Below, one piece after another: positions 16,240 through 24,690 of a stretch of 43,547 bases of DNA (position 1 is its first letter; every line of letters begins with the position of its first letter). This DNA comes from Streptomyces laculatispora (lineage in GTDB: Bacteria; Actinomycetota; Actinomycetes; Streptomycetales; Streptomycetaceae): the NCBI RefSeq assembly GCF_017353455.1, contig NZ_JAFMPZ010000507.1, positions 1-43,547 on the forward strand, in the 5' to 3' direction. The notes below the pieces were generated by a model. It searched no databases. It had not been told where the DNA came from and saw only the letters and a list, made by a program, of their open reading frames with translations. The translations under genes and the position numbers were made by a program.

Positions 16240-17430
16240 TCAGCTGGGACAGGACACCGGCAGGGCACCTGTCGCCCGCCGCGAGAGCGCCCACACCGCC
16301 AGCGCGGCCACGGCATAGGCGGCGCCGAGCAGGCAGGACGCCCACCACCCCGAGGAGGCGTACGCCCACGCCGTGGTCACGGCACCGAGGGCGGAGCCGA
16401 GCGAGTAGAAGGCCATATAGGCGCCGATGACGCTGCTGGAACGTTCGGGGTGCGCGGCGGTGAGGAGGTGCTGACTGCTCACATGCACGGCCTGGACGGC
16501 GAAGTCGAGCAGCACGACGCCTGCGATGAGCGGCCACAGGGCCGGTGCCGTCTGCGCGGTGAGCGTCCAGGACGCGGCCAGTAGCGCCAGCGACCAGCCG
16601 GTGACGGCCTGGGCGCGCCCCGCGTCGGCCCAGACGCCCGCGCGCCCGGCCGCCACGGCACCGATGAGGCCGGCCAGACCGAACAGCCCGATGGTCGTCG
16701 TACCGAAGTGCCATGGCGCGGCGGCCAACGGCAGGGCCAGCCCGCTCCACAGGGTGCCGAAGGACGCGAACAGGAAGAACGCGATCAGCCCGCGGCCGAG
16801 GAAGAGCCGATCGGTGGCGACGAGACGTCCCGCGGTGGCGAGGACATCCCGGTAGCGGGCCCGCGCGGGCCGGGCGTCGGGGTCGAGGGTCCGGTGCGCG
16901 ATCAGAGCGAGAGCGAGGCAGAGTGCGGCAAGAACGGCGTAGACGGCCCGCCACCCGACGTGGTCACCCAGCACACCCGCGAGCACGCGGACGCCGAGAA
17001 TCCCGAGCACCACCCCGGAGGTGACCGTGCCGATGTTGCGGCCGCGCTCGCCGGGCGGCGAGGTGGCCGCGACATAGGCGACCGTGATCTGCACAACCAC
17101 CGCGAACAGGCCCGCGACCGCCAGGCCGACCCCGGCGATCACGCCTCCGGGCGCGAGGGACGTGATCGTCGCACCCGCGCCGGTGAGGATCAGATGCCCG
17201 ACGATCAGCGTGCGCCGGTCGAGGACGTCCCCGAGCGGCACCAGCAGGACGAGCCCGGCGAAGTACCCGAGCTGGCCGACCGCGACCAGCCACCCCAGCG
17301 CCGAACCGGCCAGCCCGAGGTCGCTGCCCGCGGCCTCCAGCACCGGCTGGATCGCGTAGATCGTGGACACCGCCACCGCGCACACCGACGCCAGGACGAA
17401 ACGCTGCCCGCTCGTGATCGTCGACGACAT
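16240..17430 (-). CDS. MFS transporter controlled by HxlR
   Basis: 396-residue major facilitator with 12 predicted spans. The motif A equivalent PLGDVLDRR follows span 2, and SPPGERGRNIGTVTSGVVLG resembles members of the drug:H+ antiporter group (NarK/AraJ-like). It sits in the cytoplasmic membrane and probably exports a small molecule. ATG 17430 (MSSTIT) is chosen because AGAGG precedes it. The gene is divergent from an HxlR regulator with a palindrome between them, so the pair is probably one inducible efflux unit. Confidence 0.85.
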   Translation of the reverse strand: MSSTITSGQRFVLASVCAVAVSTIYAIQPVLEAAGSDLGLAGSALGWLVAVGQLGYFAGLVLLVPLGDVLDRRTLIVGHLILTGAGATITSLAPGGVIAGVGLAVAGLFAVVVQITVAYVAATSPPGERGRNIGTVTSGVVLGILGVRVLAGVLGDHVGWRAVYAVLAALCLALALIAHRTLDPDARPARARYRDVLATAGRLVATDRLFLGRGLIAFFLFASFGTLWSGLALPLAAAPWHFGTTTIGLFGLAGLIGAVAAGRAGVWADAGRAQAVTGWSLALLAASWTLTAQTAPALWPLIAGVVLLDFAVQAVHVSSQHLLTAAHPERSSSVIGAYMAFYSLGSALGAVTTAWAYASSGWWASCLLGAAYAVAALAVWALSRRATGALPVSCPS

Positions 17431-17449
17431 CCCTGCCCACCTCTCGATT

Positions 17450-17466
17450 GGTTTCAATATGAAACC
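17450..17466. promoter_or_regulatory. Palindromic operator between MFS and HxlR genes
   Basis: GGTTTCA and TGAAACC arms with spacer ATA. The GGTTTC/GAAACC half-site occurs again up to 17491, so two overlapping sites are possible. It is the only AT-rich spot between the divergent genes. Confidence 0.65.
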
Positions 17467-17520
17467 GTTTGAGATTAAGGCACAATGGTTTCGATCTGCA
17501 ACTCATACGGGAGGAGTCCG

Positions 17521-17976
17521 ATGACGGACGCGGTGCCGGCAGACCAGGAGTGGACCGATCCGACGTGCCCGGTTGCGCGCACGGTCGATCTCGTCGGCGA
17601 CCGGTGGAGCCTGCTCATCGTCCGTGACGCAATGGACGGCGCGGCGTCGTTCACCGATTTCCGAAACCGTCTCGGCGTCGCCCGCAACGTCCTCAGCGAC
17701 CGGCTCCGAAAGCTCACCGCGCACGGCATCCTGGCCACGAGCACTCCCCCCGGGGCCAAGCGCCACACCTACCGGCTCACCGATGCCGGCCAGGAGTTGT
17801 TCACCGCCGTCGTCGCGCTCAGGCAGTGGGGAGAACGCCATGCCTTCGCCCCCGGCGAGGACCGCTCCGTCCTGGTCGACCACGACGGACGGGACGTGCC
17901 CCGCCTCAGCGTTCTGGACCGGAGCGGCCGGCCCGTCACGGCATCGACCTCACACGTGCGCAAGGTCGGCCGGTAA
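17521..17976 (+). CDS. HxlR-family transcriptional regulator
   Basis: 151 residues. The HxlR winged helix spans residues about 12-105: CPVARTVDLVGDRWSLLIVR, the recognition region FTDFRNRLGVARNVLSDRLR, and the wing (GAKRHTYRLTDAGQEL). Its conserved N-terminal Cys is present. ATG 17521 has GGAGG at good spacing. It should regulate the divergent MFS gene and itself through 17450-17466. Confidence 0.88.
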   Translation: MTDAVPADQEWTDPTCPVARTVDLVGDRWSLLIVRDAMDGAASFTDFRNRLGVARNVLSDRLRKLTAHGILATSTPPGAKRHTYRLTDAGQELFTAVVALRQWGERHAFAPGEDRSVLVDHDGRDVPRLSVLDRSGRPVTASTSHVRKVGR

Positions 17977-18344
17977 CGCGGCCAGGAGATCGCCCGGCCG
18001 ACCACGACGTTTCCCGACGCGGCAGCCCGGTCGCTGAGTTCATGCTGCACATCCACGACGACGGCACCGCCGGCCGGGCGCCGGCACGACGAACCGTCCG
18101 ACGCGGTGAACCGGCGACGCGCCGCCCTCGCGGACCCCGGCCGCGTGCTCAGCCGGCAGCGGCGCCGGACCACTTGGGCGGCACGCCGAGCAGCTCCCGC
18201 AGCGCGGTCGCACCCGGGCCGGTCCCCAGCAGGGTGATCTGGCACGGGTGCTGGCCGGCACGCGGGCGCCCACCGGGTGCCGTTCGGCGTGGCAGCTGTC
18301 CAGCAGCCGCCCGCCGGCGTGCCGAGGGCCGGCCTTCCCGGAGT
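17977..18344. other. Gene-free stretch with a possible coding relic
   Basis: 368 bp. On the minus strand an open frame ending at 18149 reads ITLLGTGPGATALRELLG and then VPPKW, which looks protein-like but belongs to no family I can name, and has no start of its own. Nothing else is supported. Confidence 0.35.
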
Positions 18345-19304
18345 TCAGCGCCTCCCCGCCCGCGCCAGGGCCTCGACGGCCTGAGTCGCCAGTGCGGCGA
18401 CGAGATCGGCCGCGGGCGGCATGTCCGTGACGAGGTCGACGGCCTCGCCCGCCCATACCGGCAGAGGCGGCACAGCGCCTCTTGCCACATCGGCCCGATA
18501 GTCCTGCTGGGCCGCGGCGGACGCCGAGAGTTCCGTCTCCCGGCCCCGCCATCGGTCGAGGTAGGGGTGGCCGAGGGTGCGAGCCGTGTATTTCGCGGGC
18601 CACCGGGACCCTCGGGCGATGTCGAGAACGCTGTTGCGCTCCGTGTCCTGCCCGCGTCCCCGCACGATCGCCTCGGTGACCGAGGGGTCGGCGAGGGCCT
18701 CCGCCGTGGCCTGGAAACGGGTGCCGATGAGCGCCCCCGCAGCGCCCAGGGCCAGGGCGGCGGCCACGCCGCGGCCGTCGGCGATCCCGCCCGCCGCCAG
18801 CACCGGTACGGGCGCCGCCAGATCCACCACGACCGGCACGAACGGAAGCGTGGACCGCCCGCGCCGGGCGCCGTGCCCACCGCTCTCGGTGCCCTGCGCC
18901 ACGATGATGTCGGCGCCCAGGTCCACGGCCTGCCGGGCCTCCTCCAGATCGGTGGCCTGAATGATCACCGCCGCGCCCGCCGCCCGGACGCGTTCGACGA
19001 ACGGGCTCGGATCCCCGAAGGACAGCATCACCGCCCGGGGCCCGTACTCCAGCGCCTGCTCGACCGCACCGGCACCGGTCGCCCAGCTCAGGAAACCGAC
19101 GCCCCACGGCTCCTCGACACCCGCCATGACCGGCAGTTCGCGGGCCAGCCAGTCCCGGTCCCCCATTCCGGCACCCAGCATCCCGAGTCCGCCGCCGCGG
19201 GAGACGGCCGACGCCAGCGCACCCCCGGCCGATCCGCCCATCGGCGCCAGCACGATCGGGTGCCGCACACCGAGCAATTCCGTGAACGCAGTGGACAGTT
19301 CCAT
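18345..19304 (-). CDS. Nitronate monooxygenase / 2-nitropropane-dioxygenase-like FMN enzyme
   Basis: 319-residue TIM-barrel flavoprotein expected to oxidise alkyl nitronates. Hallmarks: N-terminal HPIVLAPMGGSAGG, FMN phosphate-binding and catalytic-His region GTESGGHGARRG, and VLAAGGIADGRGVAAALALG followed by IGTRF. The start is taken at MELSTAF (19304); MLTV (19316) is also possible. No partner gene is evident. Substrate in vivo is unknown. Confidence 0.85.
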   Translation of the reverse strand: MELSTAFTELLGVRHPIVLAPMGGSAGGALASAVSRGGGLGMLGAGMGDRDWLARELPVMAGVEEPWGVGFLSWATGAGAVEQALEYGPRAVMLSFGDPSPFVERVRAAGAAVIIQATDLEEARQAVDLGADIIVAQGTESGGHGARRGRSTLPFVPVVVDLAAPVPVLAAGGIADGRGVAAALALGAAGALIGTRFQATAEALADPSVTEAIVRGRGQDTERNSVLDIARGSRWPAKYTARTLGHPYLDRWRGRETELSASAAAQQDYRADVARGAVPPLPVWAGEAVDLVTDMPPAADLVAALATQAVEALARAGRR

Positions 19305-19377
19305 GACCGTAAGCATCGCCCTCGCGGGCGTGCCACGTCATCCCGCGCGGCCGGACGGGAGCCGGCGCCTCGTCGGC

Positions 19378-19902
19378 CTACGTGGACTCGACCCGGCCGA
19401 ACGGGCCGGAGCCGGACGCCAGTTCGTCCCGCGCCGCCTGCCAGGCGGAATCCCCGGGGTGGAGCTCCGTACGGAGGTAGGCCCAGGTGAGCCGCTGGAC
19501 GACGGAGACCCGCGCGGGGTTCTCGTCCGTGGTCTCGGCGACGTCGTATCCGCAGACCCCGCCGAGTCCGTGCTCCGCGCCGAACAGGGTGAGCAGGGAC
19601 TTGGGGCCCGGGGAGAGCAGGTACGGGTCGGCGTGCCAGTCGGGGCCCCGGACGGTCAGGTGGGCGGAGGCGTCCTTGTCGCCCGCGACCACGAGCACGG
19701 GCGTCCGCATCCCGGAGAAGTCCGTGGTCAGGAGAAAGGGGAAGTTCCTGGCCGCGGACTCGCCGAGGGCGTCGCCGCCCCGGCCGGGCGCGGCGAGCAG
19801 TACGCCCGCCCGGATCCGGGGGTCGGCCGGGTTCACCACCGTCCCGTCCTGCGGATCGGTGAGCCGGGCGCCCAGCAGCAGGCTCGCGGTGTGCCCGCCC
19901 AT
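19378..19902 (-). pseudogene. Alpha/beta hydrolase lacking its N-terminal half
   Basis: 174 codons. The frame opens at MGGHTASLLLGARL, the sequence that normally directly follows the nucleophile Ser of the elbow (GHSMGGH), and continues through GVLLAAPG, VLVVAGDKD, TLFGAEHGLGG (catalytic His) and ENPARVSVVQRLTWAYLRT. Upstream, AVVDKAEQ replaces the expected AVAGHS, so the first 120-130 residues including the nucleophile are gone. The product cannot be catalytic. It lies downstream of an HxlR gene on the same strand. Confidence 0.8.
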
Positions 19903-19974
19903 CTGTTCCGCTTTGTCAACGACCGCCGGACCGCCTCGGTACCCGCCCTCGCACGCACCTCGGCACCCACCCCG

Positions 19975-19996
19975 GTACCCACCTTTTTGTGGGTAC
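19975..19996. repeat. GTACCCAC hairpin near the truncation point
   Basis: GTACCCAC and GTGGGTAC arms with loop CTTTTT. Degenerate copies of the GGTACCC/GGCACCC unit fill 19936-19982. It may be a terminator of the HxlR transcript, an operator, or a scar of the event that removed the hydrolase 5' end. The surrounding 19903-20178 holds no gene. Confidence 0.45.
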
Positions 19997-20178
19997 TTGG
20001 CAGCCGGCGCCGCCCGGGCGAACCTGGTTACGGAAGACAGCGCGGCAACGCACCCGGCATCCGGCCGGACGCCGGAAGCCGGACGCCGGAGGGGAGGTCA
20101 TGGCGTCTCGCGTCGCCCGTGCCAGGAGAGTGGGCCCATGCCAGGAACTGCGCCCGGGTCAGAAGGTACGCACCCGGG

Positions 20179-20529
20179 TCAGGATGCCGAAGGGGACCCG
20201 GTCAGCCGCTCCAGGCGGCGGTGTCCCCAGTCGGACAGCGGCGCCAGCGCCTCGGAGAGCTCCCGGCCGAACGGGGTCAGGGAGTACTCGGTCCTGAGCG
20301 GCAGTTCGTCGTACACCTCCCGGTGCACCAGTCCGTCGTCCTCCATCTCGCGCAACCCCTGGGTCAGCACCTTCTCGCTGAGCCCCGGCAGCTGACGCCG
20401 CAGCTCTCCGGGGCGGCACGGCCCGGACTCCAGCAGCCAGAGCAGGGCGGTCTTCCACTTGCCGTCGATCACCGCGATCGCGGCCGTCACTCCGCAGACA
20501 TTCGGATCCTGTGCACGGCTGCGTGTCAT
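20179..20529 (-). CDS. HxlR-family regulator of the imine-reductase-like gene
   Basis: 116 residues, a minimal HxlR winged helix: VIDGKWKTALLWLLESGPCR, recognition helix region LSEKVLTQGLREMEDDGLV, wing LPLRTEYSLTPFGREL. ATG 20529 (MTRSRAQD) is used. Only 47 bp separate it from the divergent dehydrogenase gene, whose palindrome overlaps the ribosome site; regulator and target very likely form a pair. Confidence 0.88.
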   Translation of the reverse strand: MTRSRAQDPNVCGVTAAIAVIDGKWKTALLWLLESGPCRPGELRRQLPGLSEKVLTQGLREMEDDGLVHREVYDELPLRTEYSLTPFGRELSEALAPLSDWGHRRLERLTGSPSAS

Positions 20530-20559
20530 CTCGGTCTGTCCACCGCTTTCGTCAACGTT

Positions 20560-20574
20560 TTCAATGGAGTTGAA
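20560..20574. promoter_or_regulatory. Palindrome in the HxlR/dehydrogenase intergenic region
   Basis: TTCAA and TTGAA arms with spacer TGGAG, ending 2 bp before the dehydrogenase ATG and containing its ribosome site. Binding here would block both promoter clearance and translation. Confidence 0.45.
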
Positions 20575-20576
20575 GC

Positions 20577-21464
20577 ATGTCCACACCCTCCGAACAGTCT
20601 GCCGTCACCGTGCTCGGTCTGGGACCGATGGGCCGTTGCCTGGCCCGGGCGTTCCTGGACGCGGGTCTGCGGACCACGGTCTGGAACCGGACCCCGGGAC
20701 GGGACCGGGAGCTGGTCGAACGCGGCGCCACCGGCGCCCCGTCGGCCGGGGAGGCGGTCGCCGCGAGCCCGCTGACCGTGGTGTGCGTCGTGAACTACGA
20801 CGCGGCCGACGCCGTCCTGCGGAGCGACGCGGTCACGGACGCGGCCAAGGGGCGCACGGTCGTGAACCTGAGCGCCGACACCCCGGACCGGGCCCGGTCC
20901 ACCGCGGACTGGGCCGCCCGGCACGGCATCCGCTACCTGGACGGCGCGATCATGACGCCGACCACCACCATCGGGACACCGGCCGCCGTGTTCCTCCACA
21001 GCGGCCCGGCAGAGCTCTACCGGGAGCACCGGCCAGTCCTGCATGCGCTGGGCGGCACCCATACCCATCTGAGCGAGGAGATCGGCCGGGCGGCCGCGTA
21101 CGACATCGCGCTGCTGGACATCTTCTGGACCGCGATGACCGGCTTCGCGCACGCCCTCGCGGTGGCGCGGGCGGAAGGGGTCACCGCGCGCGAACTGGCC
21201 CCGTTCGCCCAGGGAATCAGCGCGATCCTGCCACCGATCTTCGGGCAGTACGCACAGGCGCTGGACGACGGGGACTTCTCCGGCGAGGACAATCCGCTCA
21301 CCTCGGCGGCATCCTCCATGGCCCATATCGTCCACACCTCCGAGGCCCACGGCATCGACGCGGGCGTGATGCGCGCGGCCGGGGAACTGGCGCGGCGGGC
21401 CGTCGCCGACGGGCATGGCACCGACGGCTTCGTCCGGGTCGCCGAACTGCTCGGCCGGGCCTGA
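20577..21464 (+). CDS. NAD(P)-dependent imine-reductase / hydroxyisobutyrate-dehydrogenase-like enzyme
   Basis: 295 residues. An N-terminal Rossmann fold (VTVLGLGPMGRCLARAFL, WNRTPGR giving NADP preference) is joined to an all-helical C-terminal domain with LDGAIMTPTTTIGTP and DIALLDIFWTAMTGF, the signature order of bacterial imine reductases. The catalytic Lys of hydroxyisobutyrate dehydrogenases is not apparent, which favours imine reduction. Natural substrate unknown. Divergent from its HxlR regulator. Confidence 0.85.
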   Translation: MSTPSEQSAVTVLGLGPMGRCLARAFLDAGLRTTVWNRTPGRDRELVERGATGAPSAGEAVAASPLTVVCVVNYDAADAVLRSDAVTDAAKGRTVVNLSADTPDRARSTADWAARHGIRYLDGAIMTPTTTIGTPAAVFLHSGPAELYREHRPVLHALGGTHTHLSEEIGRAAAYDIALLDIFWTAMTGFAHALAVARAEGVTARELAPFAQGISAILPPIFGQYAQALDDGDFSGEDNPLTSAASSMAHIVHTSEAHGIDAGVMRAAGELARRAVADGHGTDGFVRVAELLGRA

Positions 21465-21532
21465 GGGACCCGGCGAACCGGACCCGGCGAACCGGACTGG
21501 GCGGGGCCGGCCGACCGGCGCCCGCGCCCGGA

Positions 21533-22360
21533 TCACCGCAGGAACGCCTCGACAGCCGCGGTGAACCGGCCGGCGTCGTCGAGCCACGGATAGTGCCCCG
21601 CCCCCGGCTGCACGACGAGCGCCGCTCCGGGGAACAGCGCGGCGAATCCGGCCGCCGCCCGAGGGGGGCTGTTCAGGTCGAACTCCCCGGCCAGCAGCAG
21701 GACCGGGGCCCCGAAGCCGGCGATCGCCGTGCGGGTGGCGGCCGGGCCGAAGGCGCCCTCCGCTCCGAAGCCGGCGACGGCCTCCGGGTTCTCCGGCCGG
21801 CTCGCCACGCAGTGCTCCCGTGCCGCGTCGTCCCACCGGCCGTAGAAGAACGGGGCCACGGCATCCCAGTCGCCGTCCGCCCCCCGGGTGATCGCCTCCA
21901 GCGCGGTGGACGCGGCCGGGTACCACGGCTCGTCCTTCCGGAGCGCCGCGAGCTCGCGGCGCTCCTCCCCGGTGATCTCGATACCGACGGCCCGGGTGCT
22001 GGGGGTGATCAGGGCGAGCCTGCCGACACGCTGCGGGAACCGGGCCGCGTACAGCGTCGCGATGTTCGTACCGGCCGAGTGGGCGAGCAGGTCCGTCCGG
22101 GGAAGGCCGAGGTGTTCGCGCAGGGCCTCGACGTCGTCGACGAGGCGGTCGCAGCGGTAGGACGAGACGTCCTCGGGGACCGCGGACCCTCCGGTGCCGC
22201 GCAGGTCCGGGACGATCAGGCGGCGGTGACCGGACAGGCCGCCGAGGTCGCCCAGGTAGCGGGAGTCCGCAGGGCCTCCCGGGACGCAGACGAGCGGGTC
22301 GCCGTCCCCGTACGCGCGGTAGGCGAGCCGGGTGCCGTCGGACGCGCAGAAGGTGGTCAT
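21533..22360 (-). CDS. Alpha/beta hydrolase (proline-iminopeptidase-like)
   Basis: 275 residues. Visible: oxyanion motif VPGGPADSRYL, PDLRGTGGS, nucleophile elbow AHSAGT, the acidic residue near LLAGEFDLNSP and the final His in GAGHYPWLDD. Probably a cytoplasmic esterase or peptidase. Start at MTTFCASDG (22360). It is divergent from a sigma-70-like HTH protein across a 30-bp palindrome, so the pair is likely a regulator and its target. Confidence 0.85.
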   Translation of the reverse strand: MTTFCASDGTRLAYRAYGDGDPLVCVPGGPADSRYLGDLGGLSGHRRLIVPDLRGTGGSAVPEDVSSYRCDRLVDDVEALREHLGLPRTDLLAHSAGTNIATLYAARFPQRVGRLALITPSTRAVGIEITGEERRELAALRKDEPWYPAASTALEAITRGADGDWDAVAPFFYGRWDDAAREHCVASRPENPEAVAGFGAEGAFGPAATRTAIAGFGAPVLLLAGEFDLNSPPRAAAGFAALFPGAALVVQPGAGHYPWLDDAGRFTAAVEAFLR

Positions 22361-22377
22361 ACGAGCGATACTGCCAG

Positions 22378-22407
22378 CCATAACCAGGTTGTACAACGTG
22401 GTTATGG
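22378..22407. promoter_or_regulatory. 30-bp near-perfect palindromic operator
   Basis: Outer arms CCATAACCA and TGGTTATGG enclose the inner palindrome GTTGTACAAC; 28 of 30 positions are symmetric. A further partial half-site (ATAACTTGGTTG) runs to 22435. It sits between divergent starts at 22360 and 22435. Confidence 0.7.
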
Positions 22408-22422
22408 CGCGGTGGTCAGGTA

Positions 22423-22428
22423 TATAAC
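22423..22428 (+). promoter_or_regulatory. -10 element of a probably leaderless regulator transcript
   Basis: TATAAC ends 6 bp before the GTG at 22435, placing the start of transcription at or next to the start codon. No ribosome site precedes the GTG. Confidence 0.5.
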
Positions 22429-22434
22429 TTGGTT

Positions 22435-23097
22435 GTGGCAGGCGGAGAGAAGGACACGCGGCACAGCCCCGGGGCGCTGACCGAGGAACAGGCCGAGCGG
22501 ATGCTCGCCGGGATGAACGACGTCATCCGCGCGGGCGAGGAGATGCGGAAGCTCCGCGCCGAGATGATCAGGCTGTTCATCGGCTTCGGCTGGACCCAGG
22601 ACCGTATCGCGCGGCTCACCGACATGAGTCAGCCCGCCGTGTCCAAGCAGGTGACGAAGTACCGCTCCGCCGATCCGGCACCCTCGATGGACCTCTCCCT
22701 CGGCCAGCACGACGTTCCGTGGCTGGAGGGACGCCTGTGGGGGCTGGCCGAGGACATCTCCGAGACGTACGCGGACGCCGCCCGCTGCACGGGCTGCGTC
22801 AGCGCCCTCGCCCGGGGCAGGAAGCGCTTCACCCCGGAGAACGTCGACGAGCTGCGGCGGCTCGTCGAGGACGATCTGCGGCGGTACGGCGAGGGAGTGC
22901 CCGATGTCCACCGGGACGCGGACGCGCAGGCGTTGTCCCGTGCCCACCGGGACGCGTACGACGAGATCAGCCGCGGTCTCGACGTACCGTCCAGGCAGGC
23001 CACCGCCCCGGCCGGCGCCGCCCCGCTCGGCTCGGCCTCCGTACGCCGCACCCTCGCCCACCGGATTCAGCGCGACCGGCTCAGGGACGGCTCCTGA
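22435..23097 (+). CDS. HTH regulator of the divergent hydrolase
   Basis: 220 residues. Residues about 35-75 hold a sigma-factor-like HTH (GWTQDRIARLTDMSQPAVSK QVTKY region). The rest is hydrophilic, with a CTGC knuckle (about residues 118-121) and a disordered Ala/Arg-rich tail. I do not recognise a named family beyond the HTH. Likely binds 22378-22407. The GTG at 22435 fits a leaderless mRNA; the next gene is convergent after 15 bp. Confidence 0.75.
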   Translation: MAGGEKDTRHSPGALTEEQAERMLAGMNDVIRAGEEMRKLRAEMIRLFIGFGWTQDRIARLTDMSQPAVSKQVTKYRSADPAPSMDLSLGQHDVPWLEGRLWGLAEDISETYADAARCTGCVSALARGRKRFTPENVDELRRLVEDDLRRYGEGVPDVHRDADAQALSRAHRDAYDEISRGLDVPSRQATAPAGAAPLGSASVRRTLAHRIQRDRLRDGS

Positions 23098-23112
23098 GCC
23101 CTCGGGCGGGTT

Positions 23113-24516
23113 TCAGCTGCTCCGGGCGCGGGCGGCGAGGGCGGCCGCCAGGACGCTCGGCACGAGCAGCAGGCCGAAGGCGGCGGCGTACCCGGCCAGC
23201 TCGGCGGAGCCGATGCCCAGGAAGAGGTTGAACACGGCCGAGGACACACCCATGACCGCCATCTGGCCCAGGTTCTGGCTGGTCTGCATCGCGCTGCTCG
23301 CATATCCCTGCCGGCCCGGCGGACTGTGCGTGAGCGAGAGCAGGGTGAGGGACGGGGCGACCATGCCCATGCCGATGGCCGCGAGCACCATGGCCCCGGC
23401 GGCGGTGAGCGCGGGTGTCCCGGGGAGCGTCCCGGCCGCGGCGATCACGACCGCCGCGCCCATCACCAGCGAACCGGCCGTGATCATCCGGTGGCGGGAG
23501 ACGCGTCCCTGGAGGCGGCCCTGCAGCCAGGAGGCGCCCGCCCAGGCGATGGCGGCACCCGTGAAGGCCAGCCCCGTCTGCACGGGCGGCACCTGCCGGG
23601 CGGTGTCGAGCAGCAGGGGCACGAAGGCCTCCAGCGTGAAGTACGCCCCCGACGTCAGACCGCGCAGCAGCACGGCGGCGGGCAGCCCGCGCGCGGCACG
23701 CCAGGTGCCGGGAGGCAGCAGCCGGGGCGCGAACACCACCAGCAGCGCCACTCCCGCCACCCCGCACAGCAGGTGGCGCACGTCCCAGCCCGAGACGGCG
23801 TACTGCCCCAGCGCCGCGCCCACGCTCACCGCGGCCGCGACCAGCAGCGCGGGGCGCGGCACCCGGTCCGCCGACGCCTCGGAGGCCAGGTCCGCGGGCG
23901 CCGCCTGCCAGGAGCGGCTGCGGAGCAGGAACACCACGGCCAGCGAAGGAATCACGGTCAGGGCGGCCAGGCCGTAGAACACCACGCGCCAGGACCACCA
24001 GTCGGCCACCAGCCCCGCCAGCGGCGGGCCGGTCAGCGAGGGGATGATCCAGCAGGTACTCATCAACGCCAGTGCGCGCGCCCGCAGTCGGTCCGGGTAG
24101 GCATGGGCGATGGCGGTGTTGATGGCCACCGCGATCATCCCGGCCGCCACCCCGTCCAGGAAGCGCCCGACCGCCAGTTGCCAGATGGTGGTGCTGGTCG
24201 CCGAGACCACCAGGGTGACCACCGCCAGCACCACACCGGCCGCCAGCGGACGCCCCGCCCCGGCACGGTCCGCCCAGTCGCCGCCCAGCACCCCGCCGAG
24301 CAGGCTCGCGGCGACGAAACAGCCCGCCACCAGCGGGTAGAGGTGGACCCCGTCCAGCTCCCGGGCGGCCGCCGGGAGGGTGGGCACGACGGCGAGCGCG
24401 GCGAACCCGGTCAGGAACATCACCGCGGCGAAGCTGATGGTCGCGGCCGCGTACGTCCGGGAGAACAGACGCTCCTCGACGGCGGTCTCCGGCTTCGCCG
24501 GAGCACGCTCGGTCAT
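23113..24516 (-). CDS. MFS transporter (14-span type)
   Basis: 467 residues, about 14 hydrophobic spans, like DHA2-group drug exporters. Motif A-like GDWADRAGAGRP follows span 2 and the antiporter motif region ALALMSTCWIIPSLTGPPLAG matches GP-rich span 5. The substrate is unknown. ATG 24516. No regulator is directly attached; the HTH gene downstream is convergent. Confidence 0.85.
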   Translation of the reverse strand: MTERAPAKPETAVEERLFSRTYAAATISFAAVMFLTGFAALAVVPTLPAAARELDGVHLYPLVAGCFVAASLLGGVLGGDWADRAGAGRPLAAGVVLAVVTLVVSATSTTIWQLAVGRFLDGVAAGMIAVAINTAIAHAYPDRLRARALALMSTCWIIPSLTGPPLAGLVADWWSWRVVFYGLAALTVIPSLAVVFLLRSRSWQAAPADLASEASADRVPRPALLVAAAVSVGAALGQYAVSGWDVRHLLCGVAGVALLVVFAPRLLPPGTWRAARGLPAAVLLRGLTSGAYFTLEAFVPLLLDTARQVPPVQTGLAFTGAAIAWAGASWLQGRLQGRVSRHRMITAGSLVMGAAVVIAAAGTLPGTPALTAAGAMVLAAIGMGMVAPSLTLLSLTHSPPGRQGYASSAMQTSQNLGQMAVMGVSSAVFNLFLGIGSAELAGYAAAFGLLLVPSVLAAALAARARSS

Positions 24517-24690
24517 CGCCGTCCGCCCGTCGCCAGAAGGCTGGTCGCCGTGGCGCGCAGGACATGTGCCAACCCGTCGGACAGCGCTTTCGGATCATGA
24601 GTCACGGGCGCCAAAGCTATGCGGGCGGCGCGACGGCCTGCCACTGGATTTCGGGCCGCCGCGGCTGAGCGGCGGACGTCCGGCGCCCCC

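Noticed and set aside
18149..18344. C-terminal gene relic reading ITLLGTGPGATALRELLG
   Set aside because: Protein-like but unassignable; kept only as a note on the gene-free stretch.
20459..22480. Very long open frames antisense to, or in other frames of, recognised genes (also 5566-7491, 17826-19490, 24619-25929, 36101-37384)
   Set aside because: They read as Arg/Pro/Gly-rich low-complexity sequence, lack motifs, and mirror well-supported genes; this is expected at very high GC.
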